The notes: generated from the sequence alone by a model not told the origin. Numbered from the stretch's first letter, positions 16,869 to 25,753 are shown. The stretch is 64,000 nucleotides of DNA from Aridibacter sp965216195 (GCA_965216195.1 OZ244151.1:1116001-1180000); one strand, 5' to 3'. Numbers and translations: made by a program.

Positions 16869-17633
16869 TTAAATTTCCTGCGATTTCAAAATCTCGCGCA
16901 TTTTCGCTCCCATTTCCGCGCCGACAAGACGTTCGACCTGTCCCCAGACATTATCGACTTCCGGATTGAAAATAATGGCGCGGTTTTCGAGGTCTCTTTT
17001 CGCAAGATCTTCCGCGGCGAATTTCGCTAACAGATTCTCCGGGAGTCCGGTTTCGACCAATGAAAACCAATGTTTTAGATAGTTGTCCACGCTTGAGTCG
17101 ATCTCTTTAAAAGCATCTTCTTCGGCGCGGTAAGCCAGCATCCACGGCGACATTATCGCGTATTGTCTGGGGCTTAAATGTGCTGGAGAAAGCCCCTCGA
17201 TTTTCGCCGCAGCTTCAAATTCCCCGGTCAGAGGAAGGTGCACTGCATCGATATAATCTAAATTTGCGCCCAAATCGACACGCGGAATCAAATCCAGGTG
17301 AAACGCATACGTCGTATCGTTATTTACAGAATCAAGCGTGAAATGCGGTATAGGAGAGTCAGGGTGAGTAAAGGCAAAGATCATATGCGAATCAAGTTTG
17401 ATAAAAGGAACGGTCATTCCTATATAAACCAGCTTCGCTATTCTCTCCCCCGAAAAAATCCTTACACTTCCAACCGGTGCCGGCATCGCCTCGCTGGTTA
17501 GAGTGATATGCGGATTGCCGTGTTCCTTGAGATTCAAACGCCCGCAGATTTTATCCAACGTCTTAAAACACAATTCACCTGCTAAACTCACCGTTTCTTG
17601 CGTGATCTCCGCTCCAGTTCCTTCGCTAGTCAT
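16869..17633 (-). CDS. RCCR-like protein, paralogue 2
   Basis: I prefer the ATG at 17633 (about 254 residues), 10 bases after the Rieske gene's stop, with AGGAAAAC upstream; a GTG at 17666 would overlap that gene. RCCR hallmarks: IPHFTLDSVNN, HLDLIPRVDLGANLDYIDAVH (the P-R-x-D-L...D-Y core), and a tail with EDLAKRDLENRA...VERLVGAEMGAKMREIL. The position aligned with plant RCCR Glu154 is Asp here, the only acidic one of the three paralogues, which makes this the best candidate for a genuine bilin reductase. Tight linkage to the Rieske oxygenase copies the order of reactions in plants, where PAO product is channelled to RCCR. Family by eye only; substrate unproven. Confidence 0.8.
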   Translation of the reverse strand: MTSEGTGAEITQETVSLAGELCFKTLDKICGRLNLKEHGNPHITLTSEAMPAPVGSVRIFSGERIAKLVYIGMTVPFIKLDSHMIFAFTHPDSPIPHFTLDSVNNDTTYAFHLDLIPRVDLGANLDYIDAVHLPLTGEFEAAAKIEGLSPAHLSPRQYAIMSPWMLAYRAEEDAFKEIDSSVDNYLKHWFSLVETGLPENLLAKFAAEDLAKRDLENRAIIFNPEVDNVWGQVERLVGAEMGAKMREILKSQEI

Positions 17634-17643
17634 AATTGAATTT

Positions 17644-18771
17644 CTAGTTTTCCTCGTCGCTAACACTTGGAATCGTTGGCGATTCCTTCATTACCCATGC
17701 TTGAGCAAGCTCGGGAACTTCACGCCTCGCAGGAGACGGAATCACCGTAAAGGTTCGTCCGGTCATTTCCGAGCGGATTTTGTGCATATCGATGCCCCAA
17801 CCCTGTTTCAGCAGTTTGTTGCGGAGCTTCCGGTAAGCAATTTGCAGATTGTCAGACCTGACGTGGAGCTCGGCGGCAATATCGATCGGCAAAATTTCGG
17901 GTCGCACTTCTTCTAAAACTTCCTTGTCTTCATCGAAAATTTTCCAAATTCGCTTATAGGCATCGGAATCAGCCCAATTAGCCTGGAAAAACTCCCGCAA
18001 GCTAATCCAGCGAGTGACAGTATTAAACTCGTCAATTGGCGTATGGAAATTAAGCAAAACCATCATACCCATAGGCAAATTTACCTCGAGTAGCGTAATA
18101 CAAGGCATAAAAAATCCAGCCCGTGTCTCCACCGGAACTCGCTCCTTTTTCCTGAACTTTGACCACAAACCTTTCGGAGGTGTCGGCTCAATCTCTACTA
18201 TGATCTCGGCGGAATAATCGCCATGCCGAACCTCGAAATCCGGCACCTGCGGTTTATCAGGATTCCCAAAAGCACCGCCGTGGACAAAATGAGCGTGAGA
18301 AACGTCCATTGAATTTTCAACCGCACGCTCGTAATTTACCTTCCATTCATATTCGCCCTTAATTTTCTTAAGTTTTGGATTATCCCAATGCGGAATATCC
18401 GGAAATGGAGGACGTTCTTCCTCCGGTAAATCACCGAGGAATGCCCAAACAAAATCGTATGCTTCGCGGGTAGGGTAAGCGTCGACTCGCGCACGCTTGG
18501 GAATTGCAACGTTGTCTAAATTAGCCGGTATTTTTGAGCATTGCCCGCTTCTTTCAAACTCCCAGCCGTGATACGGACAAACGATGCAATCCTTCTTTAC
18601 CCATCCGCCCGAAAGCGCACCGCCCCGATGGATACACAAATCGCTCATTACCTGCGCCTTGCCTGACTCAGTTCGATAGACCACTAGATCCTGTCCAAGA
18701 ATTTTCTGCCGTTGCGGTTTTTTGCCGACTTTGTCGCTAAATTGAATCGGATACCAGAAGTTCTTGAGCAT
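17644..18771 (-). CDS. Rieske mononuclear-iron oxygenase, pheophorbide a oxygenase / vanillate demethylase-like
   Basis: 375 residues. Rieske centre: C46-x-H48 (LCIHRGGAL) and C65-x-x-H68 (CPYHGWEF). Mononuclear iron site: N153, D156, H159 and H164 in VENSMDVSHAHFVHGG, the N-x-x-D-x-x-H-x4-H form shared by PAO, CAO, Tic55 and demethylase-type oxygenases. Such enzymes use ferredoxin or a reductase to activate oxygen. Compared with plant PAO (over 500 residues) it lacks the C-terminal transmembrane/CxxC part, so it would be soluble. It is the first gene of the minus-strand operon and sits beside RCCR-like paralogue 2. A palindromic operator lies 29 bp upstream. A Rieske call is secure; ring opening of a macrocycle is inference from the neighbourhood. 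Confidence 0.85.
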   Translation of the reverse strand: MLKNFWYPIQFSDKVGKKPQRQKILGQDLVVYRTESGKAQVMSDLCIHRGGALSGGWVKKDCIVCPYHGWEFERSGQCSKIPANLDNVAIPKRARVDAYPTREAYDFVWAFLGDLPEEERPPFPDIPHWDNPKLKKIKGEYEWKVNYERAVENSMDVSHAHFVHGGAFGNPDKPQVPDFEVRHGDYSAEIIVEIEPTPPKGLWSKFRKKERVPVETRAGFFMPCITLLEVNLPMGMMVLLNFHTPIDEFNTVTRWISLREFFQANWADSDAYKRIWKIFDEDKEVLEEVRPEILPIDIAAELHVRSDNLQIAYRKLRNKLLKQGWGIDMHKIRSEMTGRTFTVIPSPARREVPELAQAWVMKESPTIPSVSDEEN

Positions 18772-18799
18772 TGGGTTCTCCTCACGAAACGCAGTTAAA

Positions 18800-18827
18800 A
18801 AATTTGTTATAGATTAATAACAAATTT
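18800..18827. promoter_or_regulatory. Perfect 11-bp inverted repeat, island operator site 1
   Basis: AAATTTGTTAT, six bases, then its exact complement ATAACAAATTT. It lies in the divergent spacer between the Rieske gene (start 18771) and the FAD monooxygenase gene (start 18894). The inner part TTTGTTAT-N6-ATAACAAA recurs upstream of RCCR-like paralogue 3 and between 35516 and 35573. Confidence 0.7.
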
Positions 18828-18893
18828 ACACTAGAAAAACCTCGAGGTCAATGTTATCTTAGTTAGAAATCAATCAGTGAATTTTCGAAAACC

Positions 18894-20084
18894 ATGAAAA
18901 ATGGAACTAAGTGTGACGTTCTAATCGCAGGAGCGGGTCCTGTTGGAATGTCACTCGCTTTAGCGCTCGTGAGAGCCGGCATTTCGGTGGTCGTTTTGGA
19001 ACAATATTCAGAACTAAGTTCTGATGCAAGAGCGAGCACGATTCACCCGCCGACATTGGAGTTTTTCGAAGAATTAGGGGTAGTCGAAGAAGTTTTAGCT
19101 CAAGGTCTTAAGATCGAGAATTTGCAGTTTTGGGAGAGAGAAACCAAGGAGCTAGTCGCTGATTTTCCATACACTCTTATCTCAAAAGATACGAAATACC
19201 CGTGCAGGCTCCAATGTCCGCAAAGTAAAGTTACTAGAATAATTTTGCCGCATATACAACGTTCAGAATTCGGCAAAGTCCTTTTCGAACATAAGTTTAA
19301 GAGTTTTAAAAAGAAAAGGAACGGTATCGAGGCGGTAGCCGAAACGCTTGTTGGAACCAAGATATTTCAGGCCAAATATCTGATAGGTTGTGATGGTGCT
19401 TTTTCTGCGGTAAGAGAAGAGCTAGGTCTTGGATTTGACGGTGAAACCTATGAAGATCGCTTCTTACTTGTCAGTACAGACATTGATCTGAAACCGCACT
19501 TTCCTGAAATGGGACAAGTTGCGTACATTTTTGATCCGAATGAATGGGTAATTGTAATGGCGCTTGCGGACGCACGCCGGGTCGTCTTTCGTCTTAGACC
19601 GGAAGAGGATGCCGATATAGCAAAACAAGAAGAAAATGTTCGAAAGAGGATTGAAGGGTTTGTCGGTTCCGAAATCGACTACAAAATTTTTGGGATTTCT
19701 ACCTATCACGTTCATCGGCGGGTTACGGAAAACTTTCGTGTTGGACAGGTAATTCTTGCGGGGGACGCTGCGCACATAAACAATCCAACTGGCGGAATGG
19801 GAATGAACAGCGGTGTTCACGACGCACAACATTTGTCGAAAGCGCTGGTATCAGTGTTGAATGACGGCGCCGATGAAAGCGTGCTGGACGAATACGCGGA
19901 GGTACGCAAAAACGTCGCGACGGAAATGGTGCAGGCGATGGCTGATAAAAGCTATAAGAATCTGAGTGCGGAGGACGAAACGGTCAGAGAGAGGCGTAAT
20001 TTGGAGATGCAGGAAGCCGCGCGTGATGAAAGAAAGGCCAGAACCTATTTATTGAAATCGGCAATGCTTGCGGATCGAATTTAG
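18894..20084 (+). CDS. FAD-dependent aromatic-type monooxygenase (PheA/TfdB, MhpA class)
   Basis: 396 residues, typical of single-component class A flavin hydroxylases. VLIAGAGPVGMSLALALVRAG is the FAD dinucleotide motif, YLIGCDGAFSAVREELG the DG motif, and ILAGDAAHINNPTGGMGMNSG the second FAD motif (GDAAHxxxPxGGxGxN). These enzymes hydroxylate activated aromatic or pyrrolic rings using NAD(P)H and oxygen. It is transcribed away from the Rieske gene across a spacer with a perfect inverted repeat, so the two may be co-regulated. An aldehyde dehydrogenase and a hydrolase follow. Family certain, substrate unknown. Confidence 0.88.
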   Translation: MKNGTKCDVLIAGAGPVGMSLALALVRAGISVVVLEQYSELSSDARASTIHPPTLEFFEELGVVEEVLAQGLKIENLQFWERETKELVADFPYTLISKDTKYPCRLQCPQSKVTRIILPHIQRSEFGKVLFEHKFKSFKKKRNGIEAVAETLVGTKIFQAKYLIGCDGAFSAVREELGLGFDGETYEDRFLLVSTDIDLKPHFPEMGQVAYIFDPNEWVIVMALADARRVVFRLRPEEDADIAKQEENVRKRIEGFVGSEIDYKIFGISTYHVHRRVTENFRVGQVILAGDAAHINNPTGGMGMNSGVHDAQHLSKALVSVLNDGADESVLDEYAEVRKNVATEMVQAMADKSYKNLSAEDETVRERRNLEMQEAARDERKARTYLLKSAMLADRI

Positions 20085-20162
20085 TCGTATAACCATAAGT
20101 CGCGGGCTATAAGCCACAAACTTTTCAACGACGTTTCAACTTATGGTTAGTGCTTACAGCCT

Positions 20163-21590
20163 ATGAATTTCATTGACGGAAAATTAGTTGAAGCGGAAAA
20201 GACTCTTTCGGTTCTAAATCCCTTTACGGGAGGAAAGATAGGGGAAGTTGCTCGCTCGAATTCTGATGAAACGGCGACTGCGGTCGAATCTTCATCAAAA
20301 GCGTTTTCTGCCTGGGCGAATCTTGCAGCGTGGAAACGCGAACAAATTCTTCTCAAATGCGCTGATGCCTGCGAGGCAAACTCTCAGAAATTTTTGCACT
20401 TGTTGATTGATGAAAGTGGTTCGTGTGTAACGAAATCGCGCTATGAAGTGAATTACACGCCTCGATTGTTGCGGGCTGCGGCGGGCGAAGCGACTCGCCT
20501 TTACGGCGAAACGATACCGAACGAAACGGCCACACGTATGAGCTTTGTCGTTCGCGAACCGGTCGGCGTGGTTTCGTGCTTTGTTCCGTTTAACGCCCCG
20601 CTCGCACTGCTTGCAAAAATGATCGCGTTTCCAATCGCAGCCGGAAACACAGTTGTCGCAAAACCATCTGAAGAAACGCCCTTGATCGCATTGGAGTTTG
20701 CCAGAATTTTGCATGAGGCGGGTTTGCCGGATGGTGTTTTGAACGTTGTAAACGGTTATGGAAACGAAATCGGTGAGAGTCTGATTGCCAATAAAAAGGT
20801 TCGGGGCGTGGCTTTGACGGGTTCGACCGAAACCGGAAAAATTGTCGGAACTCAAGCCATTCAAGGGATGAAGGCGATGCAGCTCGAACTCGGCGGAAAA
20901 AATCCACTGATAATTTTGGAAGATTTTGACGCGGACAAAGCCGCTGAGATCGCCGCCGAAGGAATATTTACTCACGCCGGACAGATCTGTATGGCGAATT
21001 CGCGAGTACTGGCAGAACAGAAAATCGCCGATGGGTTTTGTGAAAAATTGGTCGAAAAAGCGGAAGGTTTGAAGCTCGGCGATTTGCGTGACGAAGACAC
21101 GTTTTACGGAACATTGATAAACAAAAAAGCGCTCGAAAAGGTTGAGCTTCACGTTAAGGACGCTGTTGAAAAAGGTGCAAAACTCTTGACGGGCGGGGAA
21201 GCTTTTGACGGCTTGATTTATAAACCAACCGTTTTATTGAATCCGCCGAAAAACTCCCTCGCTTGGTGTGAAGAAACTTTCGCGCCGCTGGTTGGAGTTA
21301 CGGTTGTCGAAGATTTAGCAGAAGCAGTTTCGCTTGCCAATGATTCGGAGTACGGCTTGAGCGCCGGGATTCTAACAAACGACACGCAAAGGGCATTTAC
21401 AGCAGCGAGACAGATTCGCGCGGGGTCGGTTCATATCGGAATGCATCCGTTTCAATCAAACGCACTTGCTCCCATCGGGGGTTACGGTATGAGCGGTATC
21501 GGTAGGAGCGGAGGGAAATATTCGGTTGAAGCGTTTACAGAAGAAAAATGGATAAGTGTTGAGACGGGAAGTTTACCCGTCCCTCGATAG
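20163..21590 (+). CDS. Aldehyde dehydrogenase (NAD(P)+), first of two
   Basis: 475 residues, standard ALDH length. Visible are VPFNAPLAL (substrate tunnel/Asn region), AGNTVVAKPSEETP (cofactor Lys), LTGSTETGK (Rossmann loop), LELGGKNP (general base Glu), THAGQICMANSR (catalytic Cys) and EETFAPLVG (second Glu). It oxidises an aldehyde to the acid in the cytosol. Between the flavin monooxygenase and an alpha/beta hydrolase it probably treats an aldehyde produced in the pathway; formyl groups from macrocycle opening would be one source. The short leader contains CCATAAG...CTTATGG, a loose hairpin. Confidence 0.9.
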   Translation: MNFIDGKLVEAEKTLSVLNPFTGGKIGEVARSNSDETATAVESSSKAFSAWANLAAWKREQILLKCADACEANSQKFLHLLIDESGSCVTKSRYEVNYTPRLLRAAAGEATRLYGETIPNETATRMSFVVREPVGVVSCFVPFNAPLALLAKMIAFPIAAGNTVVAKPSEETPLIALEFARILHEAGLPDGVLNVVNGYGNEIGESLIANKKVRGVALTGSTETGKIVGTQAIQGMKAMQLELGGKNPLIILEDFDADKAAEIAAEGIFTHAGQICMANSRVLAEQKIADGFCEKLVEKAEGLKLGDLRDEDTFYGTLINKKALEKVELHVKDAVEKGAKLLTGGEAFDGLIYKPTVLLNPPKNSLAWCEETFAPLVGVTVVEDLAEAVSLANDSEYGLSAGILTNDTQRAFTAARQIRAGSVHIGMHPFQSNALAPIGGYGMSGIGRSGGKYSVEAFTEEKWISVETGSLPVPR

Positions 21591-21677
21591 TTTTTAAGAA
21601 CATTGCAGCGGATCGATGCGGTTTAACGCTGATTTAGTCTCAGATTTTTCCAATCAATTTGAATCGCGAAAACCTAA

Positions 21678-22451
21678 ATGATTTCAAAAGGTTATATTAA
21701 AACTGAATACGGCGTAATTCATTACCGGGCAGCCGGAAACGATACGAAACCACATCTATTGCTTCTTCATCAAACGGCTTCGAGCTCCGTGATGTATGAA
21801 GCAATCATGGAATGCCTCGCGGAGGATTTTTTTATGTTTGCGCCTGACACACTCGGTTTCGGCGGTTCTGATTTTCCAAAAGAAGAAGCTTCGATGAAGG
21901 TTTATTCCGATTCCTTGCGAGAGGCGTTTAGATCATTTGGTTTGGAGAATCCTTTTGTTTTTGGTCATCACACGGGTGCTTCGATTGCCGTGCAGATGGA
22001 ATTTGATAAGCCCTTTGCAAAGAGGATGATCTTATCCGGTCCGCCGTATTTAACTAAGGAACAGAAAGAGAATTTTAAGAAACACATCGAAGCAATCGAA
22101 ATTCGGGAAGACGGCTCGCATCTAAAAAAACTCTGGCAAAGGCTGAGGGACAAAGACGAAAACGCGGACATTTATTTAACAAATCGCGAGTTTTTGTTAA
22201 ATCTACACGCGGGTGAACGATATCACGAGGCCTATTACGCAGTTTTTAATCACGATTTTGAAACGCAGCTTGCCAAATTAAACTGTCCGGTTTTGGTTAT
22301 GGCTGGTGATCAAGACACATTAAAGGAATCGCTCGAACCAGCGTTTCGGGTATTAAAAACTGGCGAGATCCGAAAGCTTGAAGGGAACACATACATTTGC
22401 GATCAATCGCCGGATGTTGTTGCAGGAATTATCAGGGAATACCTTTTGTAG
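21678..22451 (+). CDS. Alpha/beta-hydrolase with a His in the nucleophile position
   Basis: 257 residues of compact alpha/beta-hydrolase shape: LLLLHQTASSS (oxyanion HxG region modified), APDTLGFGGSDFP, and the nucleophile elbow VFGHHTGASIAV, followed by the acid region VMAGDQDTL and the C-terminal EGNTYICDQSP where the catalytic His would be expected but is not evident. In place of G-x-S-x-G the elbow reads G-H-H-T-G, so the Ser nucleophile is absent. Similar G-x-H-T-G elbows exist in some uncharacterised hydrolase-fold proteins, so this may not be simple decay. A lyase, cofactor-free oxygenase or binding role is possible. Confidence 0.7.
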   Translation: MISKGYIKTEYGVIHYRAAGNDTKPHLLLLHQTASSSVMYEAIMECLAEDFFMFAPDTLGFGGSDFPKEEASMKVYSDSLREAFRSFGLENPFVFGHHTGASIAVQMEFDKPFAKRMILSGPPYLTKEQKENFKKHIEAIEIREDGSHLKKLWQRLRDKDENADIYLTNREFLLNLHAGERYHEAYYAVFNHDFETQLAKLNCPVLVMAGDQDTLKESLEPAFRVLKTGEIRKLEGNTYICDQSPDVVAGIIREYLL

Positions 22452-22499
22452 GGAGACGGCTTGTCCTCGCCCGTGAGCGGAGCGAATTGACTTTCGGAA

Positions 22500-22615
22500 A
22501 ACTAAGCTTTAGTGCGGAAAGTCTCTGACTTTCCGTCTGATATCAAGCCAGGCCAGCGAGGCTGAGCCTCGCTTATAAGGGAAGACTTAGCGGAAAGGCA
22601 GAGCCTTTTCCGCAC
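22500..22615. repeat. Three REP-like palindromes
   Basis: GTGCGGAAAGTCTCTGACTTTCCG at 22513, AGCGAGGCTGAGCCTCGCT at 22555 and GCGGAAAGGCAGAGCCTTTTCCGC at 22590 are near-perfect hairpins in the 168-bp gap before 22620. Relatives of the first two occur at 6192 to 6245. Confidence 0.8.
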
Positions 22616-22619
22616 TATT

Positions 22620-23273
22620 ATGATCTTGGAAAGAGACCAGATTTCTCTCCCGCTTGCTATCGAAGATTACGTACCTGTGATCCTCTTCGCGATCGGGCTG
22701 TATTTCATCGCCAGGATGATTTACGGAAGGAATGAAAACTGTGGCAAACTAGCATTTTTTGGCGGATCCCTAATAACTCTCGGCGGGCTATTCAAGGCAA
22801 GCTGGAAACTCGTTCAGGCGCTTGGCGGCGCTGACATACCTTTTCTAAACAACAGCCTTTTTGTCTTGCTTTCAAGCGGATTTATTTGTCTTGCCTGGGC
22901 TCTGTGGAAAAGTGATAGAAAGGGAAATGCTTGGCTTGTGCCTGTATTTCTAATTACCGTGTGTCTCGGAATCGCAGCTTATTTTGGGCTCGCGAAAGGA
23001 AGTAGGGTTTGGTTTTTTATACTTTTAGGTGCAACTAGCCTGGCGAATCTCGCGCTTCTCACGCAACTCATTTTTCGGTCGGCTCAAAACAAACTTTGGG
23101 TTGCAGCAGGATTGTATGTGATAAATCTGCTGGTGATTTTCGCACTTTTGTCGAGCGCTGACCAAACTGTTACATTTCAATGGATAAAACAGGGGATTAC
23201 GACCGTTTCGCAAGGCTGTTTTGCGGTCGCCTCGTATTTACTCTATAAGAATGCGGAAACACGCACGAAGTAA
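22620..23273 (+). CDS. Hypothetical membrane protein, about seven helices
   Basis: 217 residues with roughly seven hydrophobic segments (VPVILFAIGLYFIARMI, LAFFGGSLITLGGLF, LNNSLFVLLSSGFICLAWALW, LVPVFLITVCLGIAAYFGLA, VWFFILLGATSLANLALL, LWVAAGLYVINLLVIFALL, ISQGCFAVASYLLY-type end). No family was recognised and no ligand motif is visible. It is preceded by REP-like hairpins and converges on the aldehyde dehydrogenase at 23298. It may be an integral membrane component of the island or an unrelated passenger. Confidence 0.6.
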   Translation: MILERDQISLPLAIEDYVPVILFAIGLYFIARMIYGRNENCGKLAFFGGSLITLGGLFKASWKLVQALGGADIPFLNNSLFVLLSSGFICLAWALWKSDRKGNAWLVPVFLITVCLGIAAYFGLAKGSRVWFFILLGATSLANLALLTQLIFRSAQNKLWVAAGLYVINLLVIFALLSSADQTVTFQWIKQGITTVSQGCFAVASYLLYKNAETRTK

Positions 23274-23297
23274 GTGTGCAAGTGTTTGGCAAGAAAA

Positions 23298-24752
23298 TTA
23301 GCTCATCGCACCCTCAACACCGACCACCTGGGTTCCACAGAAAAATTGGAAGGTTTCTGCTGTGCCCTCATCGTGCATTCCTGAAAGACCCCAGGCGGCG
23401 CGCGGCGCCATCAGGCTCAAGCTCAAAACGGTCGAACCATTTACTTTTACGCCTCCGGCTCTAACCTTTCTAGCAATACTCAATGCTTGATCTTCATCCG
23501 CACCAAAAACGTAGGCTTCCAAACCATAAGGCGTGTCGTTTGCTAATCTAACGGCTTCAGTTTCATCTTCATAGGTGTGAACCGTTCCAATCGGACCGAA
23601 TATTTCGTGTTGCGCATCGGCGGATGAAAGCCCGGTTACAAGCGTCGGAGCGATAAAGTTTCCGTCGAGGTTTTCGGGAAGTTTCGCAGTGGCATGAGCG
23701 GTTCCGCCCTTTGAAACAAGATCGTCCAGCTGTCCTTCTATCTTGGCTAAATGGGCGGAATGAACCATCGGACCCATTTGAGTTTCAAACGAAAGAGAGT
23801 CGCCTAAGTTTATCAACTTCATTTTCTCGAGTGTTGCTTCCAAGATTTCTTCCGCACGCGATTTGGGAAGTATCAAACGCCCCAGGGCTCGACACCATTG
23901 CCCGTTCATGGAGGTCATTAGGTTAATTATATGCTGCGAAGCGTCGCTTAAATCGGTGTCTTCCATAACGACGACGGCATTATTCCCGCCGAGTTCGAGT
24001 TGTGAAGGCTTCATTTCAACCGCGCATTCGCGGGCAATCGCGCGTCCTCCATCAATGCCTCCCGTAAAGGAAACTGCGCGAACTCGTGAATCTTTGACCA
24101 GTTTTCCACCGACGCTCGGACCGCCGTGTACAATTTGAAAAACGCCGGGCGGAATTCCGGCTTCGTCCGCAGCTTCGGCGAAAACGTCGCAGCCATTTGG
24201 AGCCCATTCGGTCGGTTTAAGAATCGTCGGGCAGCCGGCAGCGAGTGCATTCGCAACCTTATGGGCAGCCATCGGAGCCGGCGCGTTCCAGGGAACGAGG
24301 CATAGCGCAACTCCGAGTGGTTTACGGTAAACCTCAACTTCTTTTTGCGTAAAGCCTTCGTGCGTCGAGTAAACCCAGTCGGACTGCGCCTGTTCGTTTG
24401 CGAGGTGCCAGGCACCGGTCAGAATGATTTGAAACATTGTTGTCATCGAGATCGGGACGCCTGTTGTCAAAGATTCAAGCTGCGAAATCTCATCCTGACG
24501 TTTTTCAACCGCCGATGATAGCGCAGCCAAATATCCGCACCTCTCATCAACCGGCATTTCCGACCAGGAGCCCGACTCGTGAACTTCTTGCGCTGTCTCC
24601 AAGGCTTTTTCTACATTTTCGTCGTCCGTAGCCTTTTGTTCCTGGAGTTTTTCACGTGTGTTTGGGTTTTCGAGCCACACGCCCATATCGACGGTTGGTT
24701 CGATGAACTCGCCATTAATGTAATCTGCTAAAGGTTTTACTTTGGTCTTCAT
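23298..24752 (-). CDS. Aldehyde dehydrogenase, second, divergent
   Basis: 484 residues. LVPWNAPAPM (Asn region), AGCPTILKPTEWAP (cofactor Lys), VSFTGGIDGGR, LELGGNNAVVV (Glu) and MNGQWCRALGR (catalytic Cys) are all present; the loop around the Cys (GQWCRAL) differs from the other ALDH's GQICMAN, so this belongs to another subfamily. It is the last gene of a minus-strand run (29511 to 23298) with MFS, VOC, acyl-CoA-dehydrogenase-like and lipocalin-like genes. Upstream lies a REPIN-like element with a heptamer repeat that may separate it from the rest of the run. Confidence 0.9.
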   Translation of the reverse strand: MKTKVKPLADYINGEFIEPTVDMGVWLENPNTREKLQEQKATDDENVEKALETAQEVHESGSWSEMPVDERCGYLAALSSAVEKRQDEISQLESLTTGVPISMTTMFQIILTGAWHLANEQAQSDWVYSTHEGFTQKEVEVYRKPLGVALCLVPWNAPAPMAAHKVANALAAGCPTILKPTEWAPNGCDVFAEAADEAGIPPGVFQIVHGGPSVGGKLVKDSRVRAVSFTGGIDGGRAIARECAVEMKPSQLELGGNNAVVVMEDTDLSDASQHIINLMTSMNGQWCRALGRLILPKSRAEEILEATLEKMKLINLGDSLSFETQMGPMVHSAHLAKIEGQLDDLVSKGGTAHATAKLPENLDGNFIAPTLVTGLSSADAQHEIFGPIGTVHTYEDETEAVRLANDTPYGLEAYVFGADEDQALSIARKVRAGGVKVNGSTVLSLSLMAPRAAWGLSGMHDEGTAETFQFFCGTQVVGVEGAMS

Positions 24753-24782
24753 AAGTCTTTCAACAAGCGCTGATCAGTGGAT

Positions 24783-24949
24783 AACTTGCCACTAGCTTCA
24801 GCTAGTGGAATGGAAAAATTGAGAATCATGGCTTTAGCCAAAGATCAAACAAATGCTTATTCCGATTGGCTTTAGGCCAAACTAATTTCGGCTGAAGCCT
24901 GAAAAAGGGGGATAAAATCTGATCCACTAGCTGAAGCTAGTGGCAAGTT
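24783..24949. mobile_element. REPIN/MITE-like element with 26-bp perfect terminal inverted repeats
   Basis: The left end (24783 to 24808, AACTTGCCACTAGC...CTAGTGG) is the exact complement of the right end (24924 to 24949). Each end is itself a palindrome around CTAGC-TTCA-GCTAG. Inside are smaller GGCTTTAGCC-like palindromes. It has no coding capacity. A related 211-bp copy is at 27051. Confidence 0.85.
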
Positions 24950-25034
24950 AAAAAAGCAAAAAGCAAAAAGCAAAAAGCAAAAAGCAAAAAGCAAAAAGCA
25001 AAAAGCAAAAAGCAAAAAGCAAAAAGGAAAAAGG
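24950..25034. repeat. Heptanucleotide repeat AAAAAGC
   Basis: About eleven units of AAAAAGC follow directly after the REPIN-like element and end about 25 bases before the stop of the lipocalin-like gene. The 7-bp period is exact. Confidence 0.95.
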
Positions 25035-25057
25035 CAAAGGTCCTTAGTGAACCTCTT

Positions 25058-25633
25058 TTATTGTATTTTCTTAAAAACTTCCGTTGTGCTTCTTACTTCG
25101 TGAACATCGCCGTTTTCACCGCGAGGGTCAAACGAGACCCTTTTATCCGCCACGGGTGAGATTTTGTGTCCAACGACACTCAAAGTTCGCACCAATTTTC
25201 CATCGCGATAAAGCATCGTGTTGCGATAGCGTTTGTTACCTTCGATTCTTATGTAATCCGGTTCGCTGTAGCTCATCCAGGAATCGTCTATTTTCTTTGG
25301 TGTGAAAATCAAAACTCCGGCGCCGCCCGAAACTCCTACGTGCCCCGGATCACTCGGTCCCAGCTTGTCAAAGTGCAAAACGCCGTCAATTAGCTTTGAG
25401 GTAAAACTGCGAATGTGAACCGGACGACCGCGAAACGTCACGTTTGTTTGACGCAGCGTTTCGCCGTCGAAATCAATATAAACGATATTTTCAAACGGAG
25501 AGGCACCGGGCTGACCTCCTTGAGTGTCATTGAAACGGGGCGTTCCGTCGATTTCAAACAACTCGAGATAATCGTGCCAAACACCGTTCATTAGGTTTAA
25601 GTTGTAGCCAACAGATCCTATTTCAAACTTCAT
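25058..25633 (-). CDS. Lipocalin-like single-barrel protein
   Basis: The ATG at 25633 (MKFEIGSVGYNLNLMNGVWHDY) is preferred over 25657. The 191 residues show a G-x-W opening, then alternating beta strands (NIVYIDFDGETLRQTNVTF, GVLIFTPKKID, YIRIEGNKRYRNTMLYRDGKLVRTLSVVGHKI), consistent with a small lipocalin or DUF3598-type barrel. No signal peptide or catalytic motif. It resembles one half of the protein at 14969 in general layout, but I did not establish homology. Linked to an acyl-CoA-dehydrogenase-like gene and ALDH; possible ligand carrier. Confidence 0.5.
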   Translation of the reverse strand: MKFEIGSVGYNLNLMNGVWHDYLELFEIDGTPRFNDTQGGQPGASPFENIVYIDFDGETLRQTNVTFRGRPVHIRSFTSKLIDGVLHFDKLGPSDPGHVGVSGGAGVLIFTPKKIDDSWMSYSEPDYIRIEGNKRYRNTMLYRDGKLVRTLSVVGHKISPVADKRVSFDPRGENGDVHEVRSTTEVFKKIQ

Positions 25634-25639
25634 ATTTAA

Positions 25640-25752
25640 GCATAAGCCGCGGATCAACGCAGATCTCGCGGATAAAGCCAGTAGAAAACCCTTCTCTTTT
25701 TGAACTGATCCCCTAAAGATCCGCGTTGCTCCGCGAAAATCCGCGGCAAATT
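25640..25752. repeat. Inverted-repeat element of the GCCGCGGAT family
   Basis: The spacer starts GCCGCGGATCAACGCAGAT and ends ATCCGCGTTGCTCCGCG then ATCCGCGGC, an inverted arrangement. It is the same family as the ends of the array at 34202 to 35195 and fragments near 16775 and 16850. Confidence 0.7.
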
Positions 25753-25753
25753 T

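Noticed and set aside
1868..22451. Nicotinate degradation (Nic-type) cluster
   Set aside because: A maleate isomerase-like gene, flavin monooxygenase and hydrolase hint at it, but the dihydroxypyridine dioxygenase, nicotinate hydroxylase and maleamate amidase are not seen, and the RCCR-like genes do not fit.
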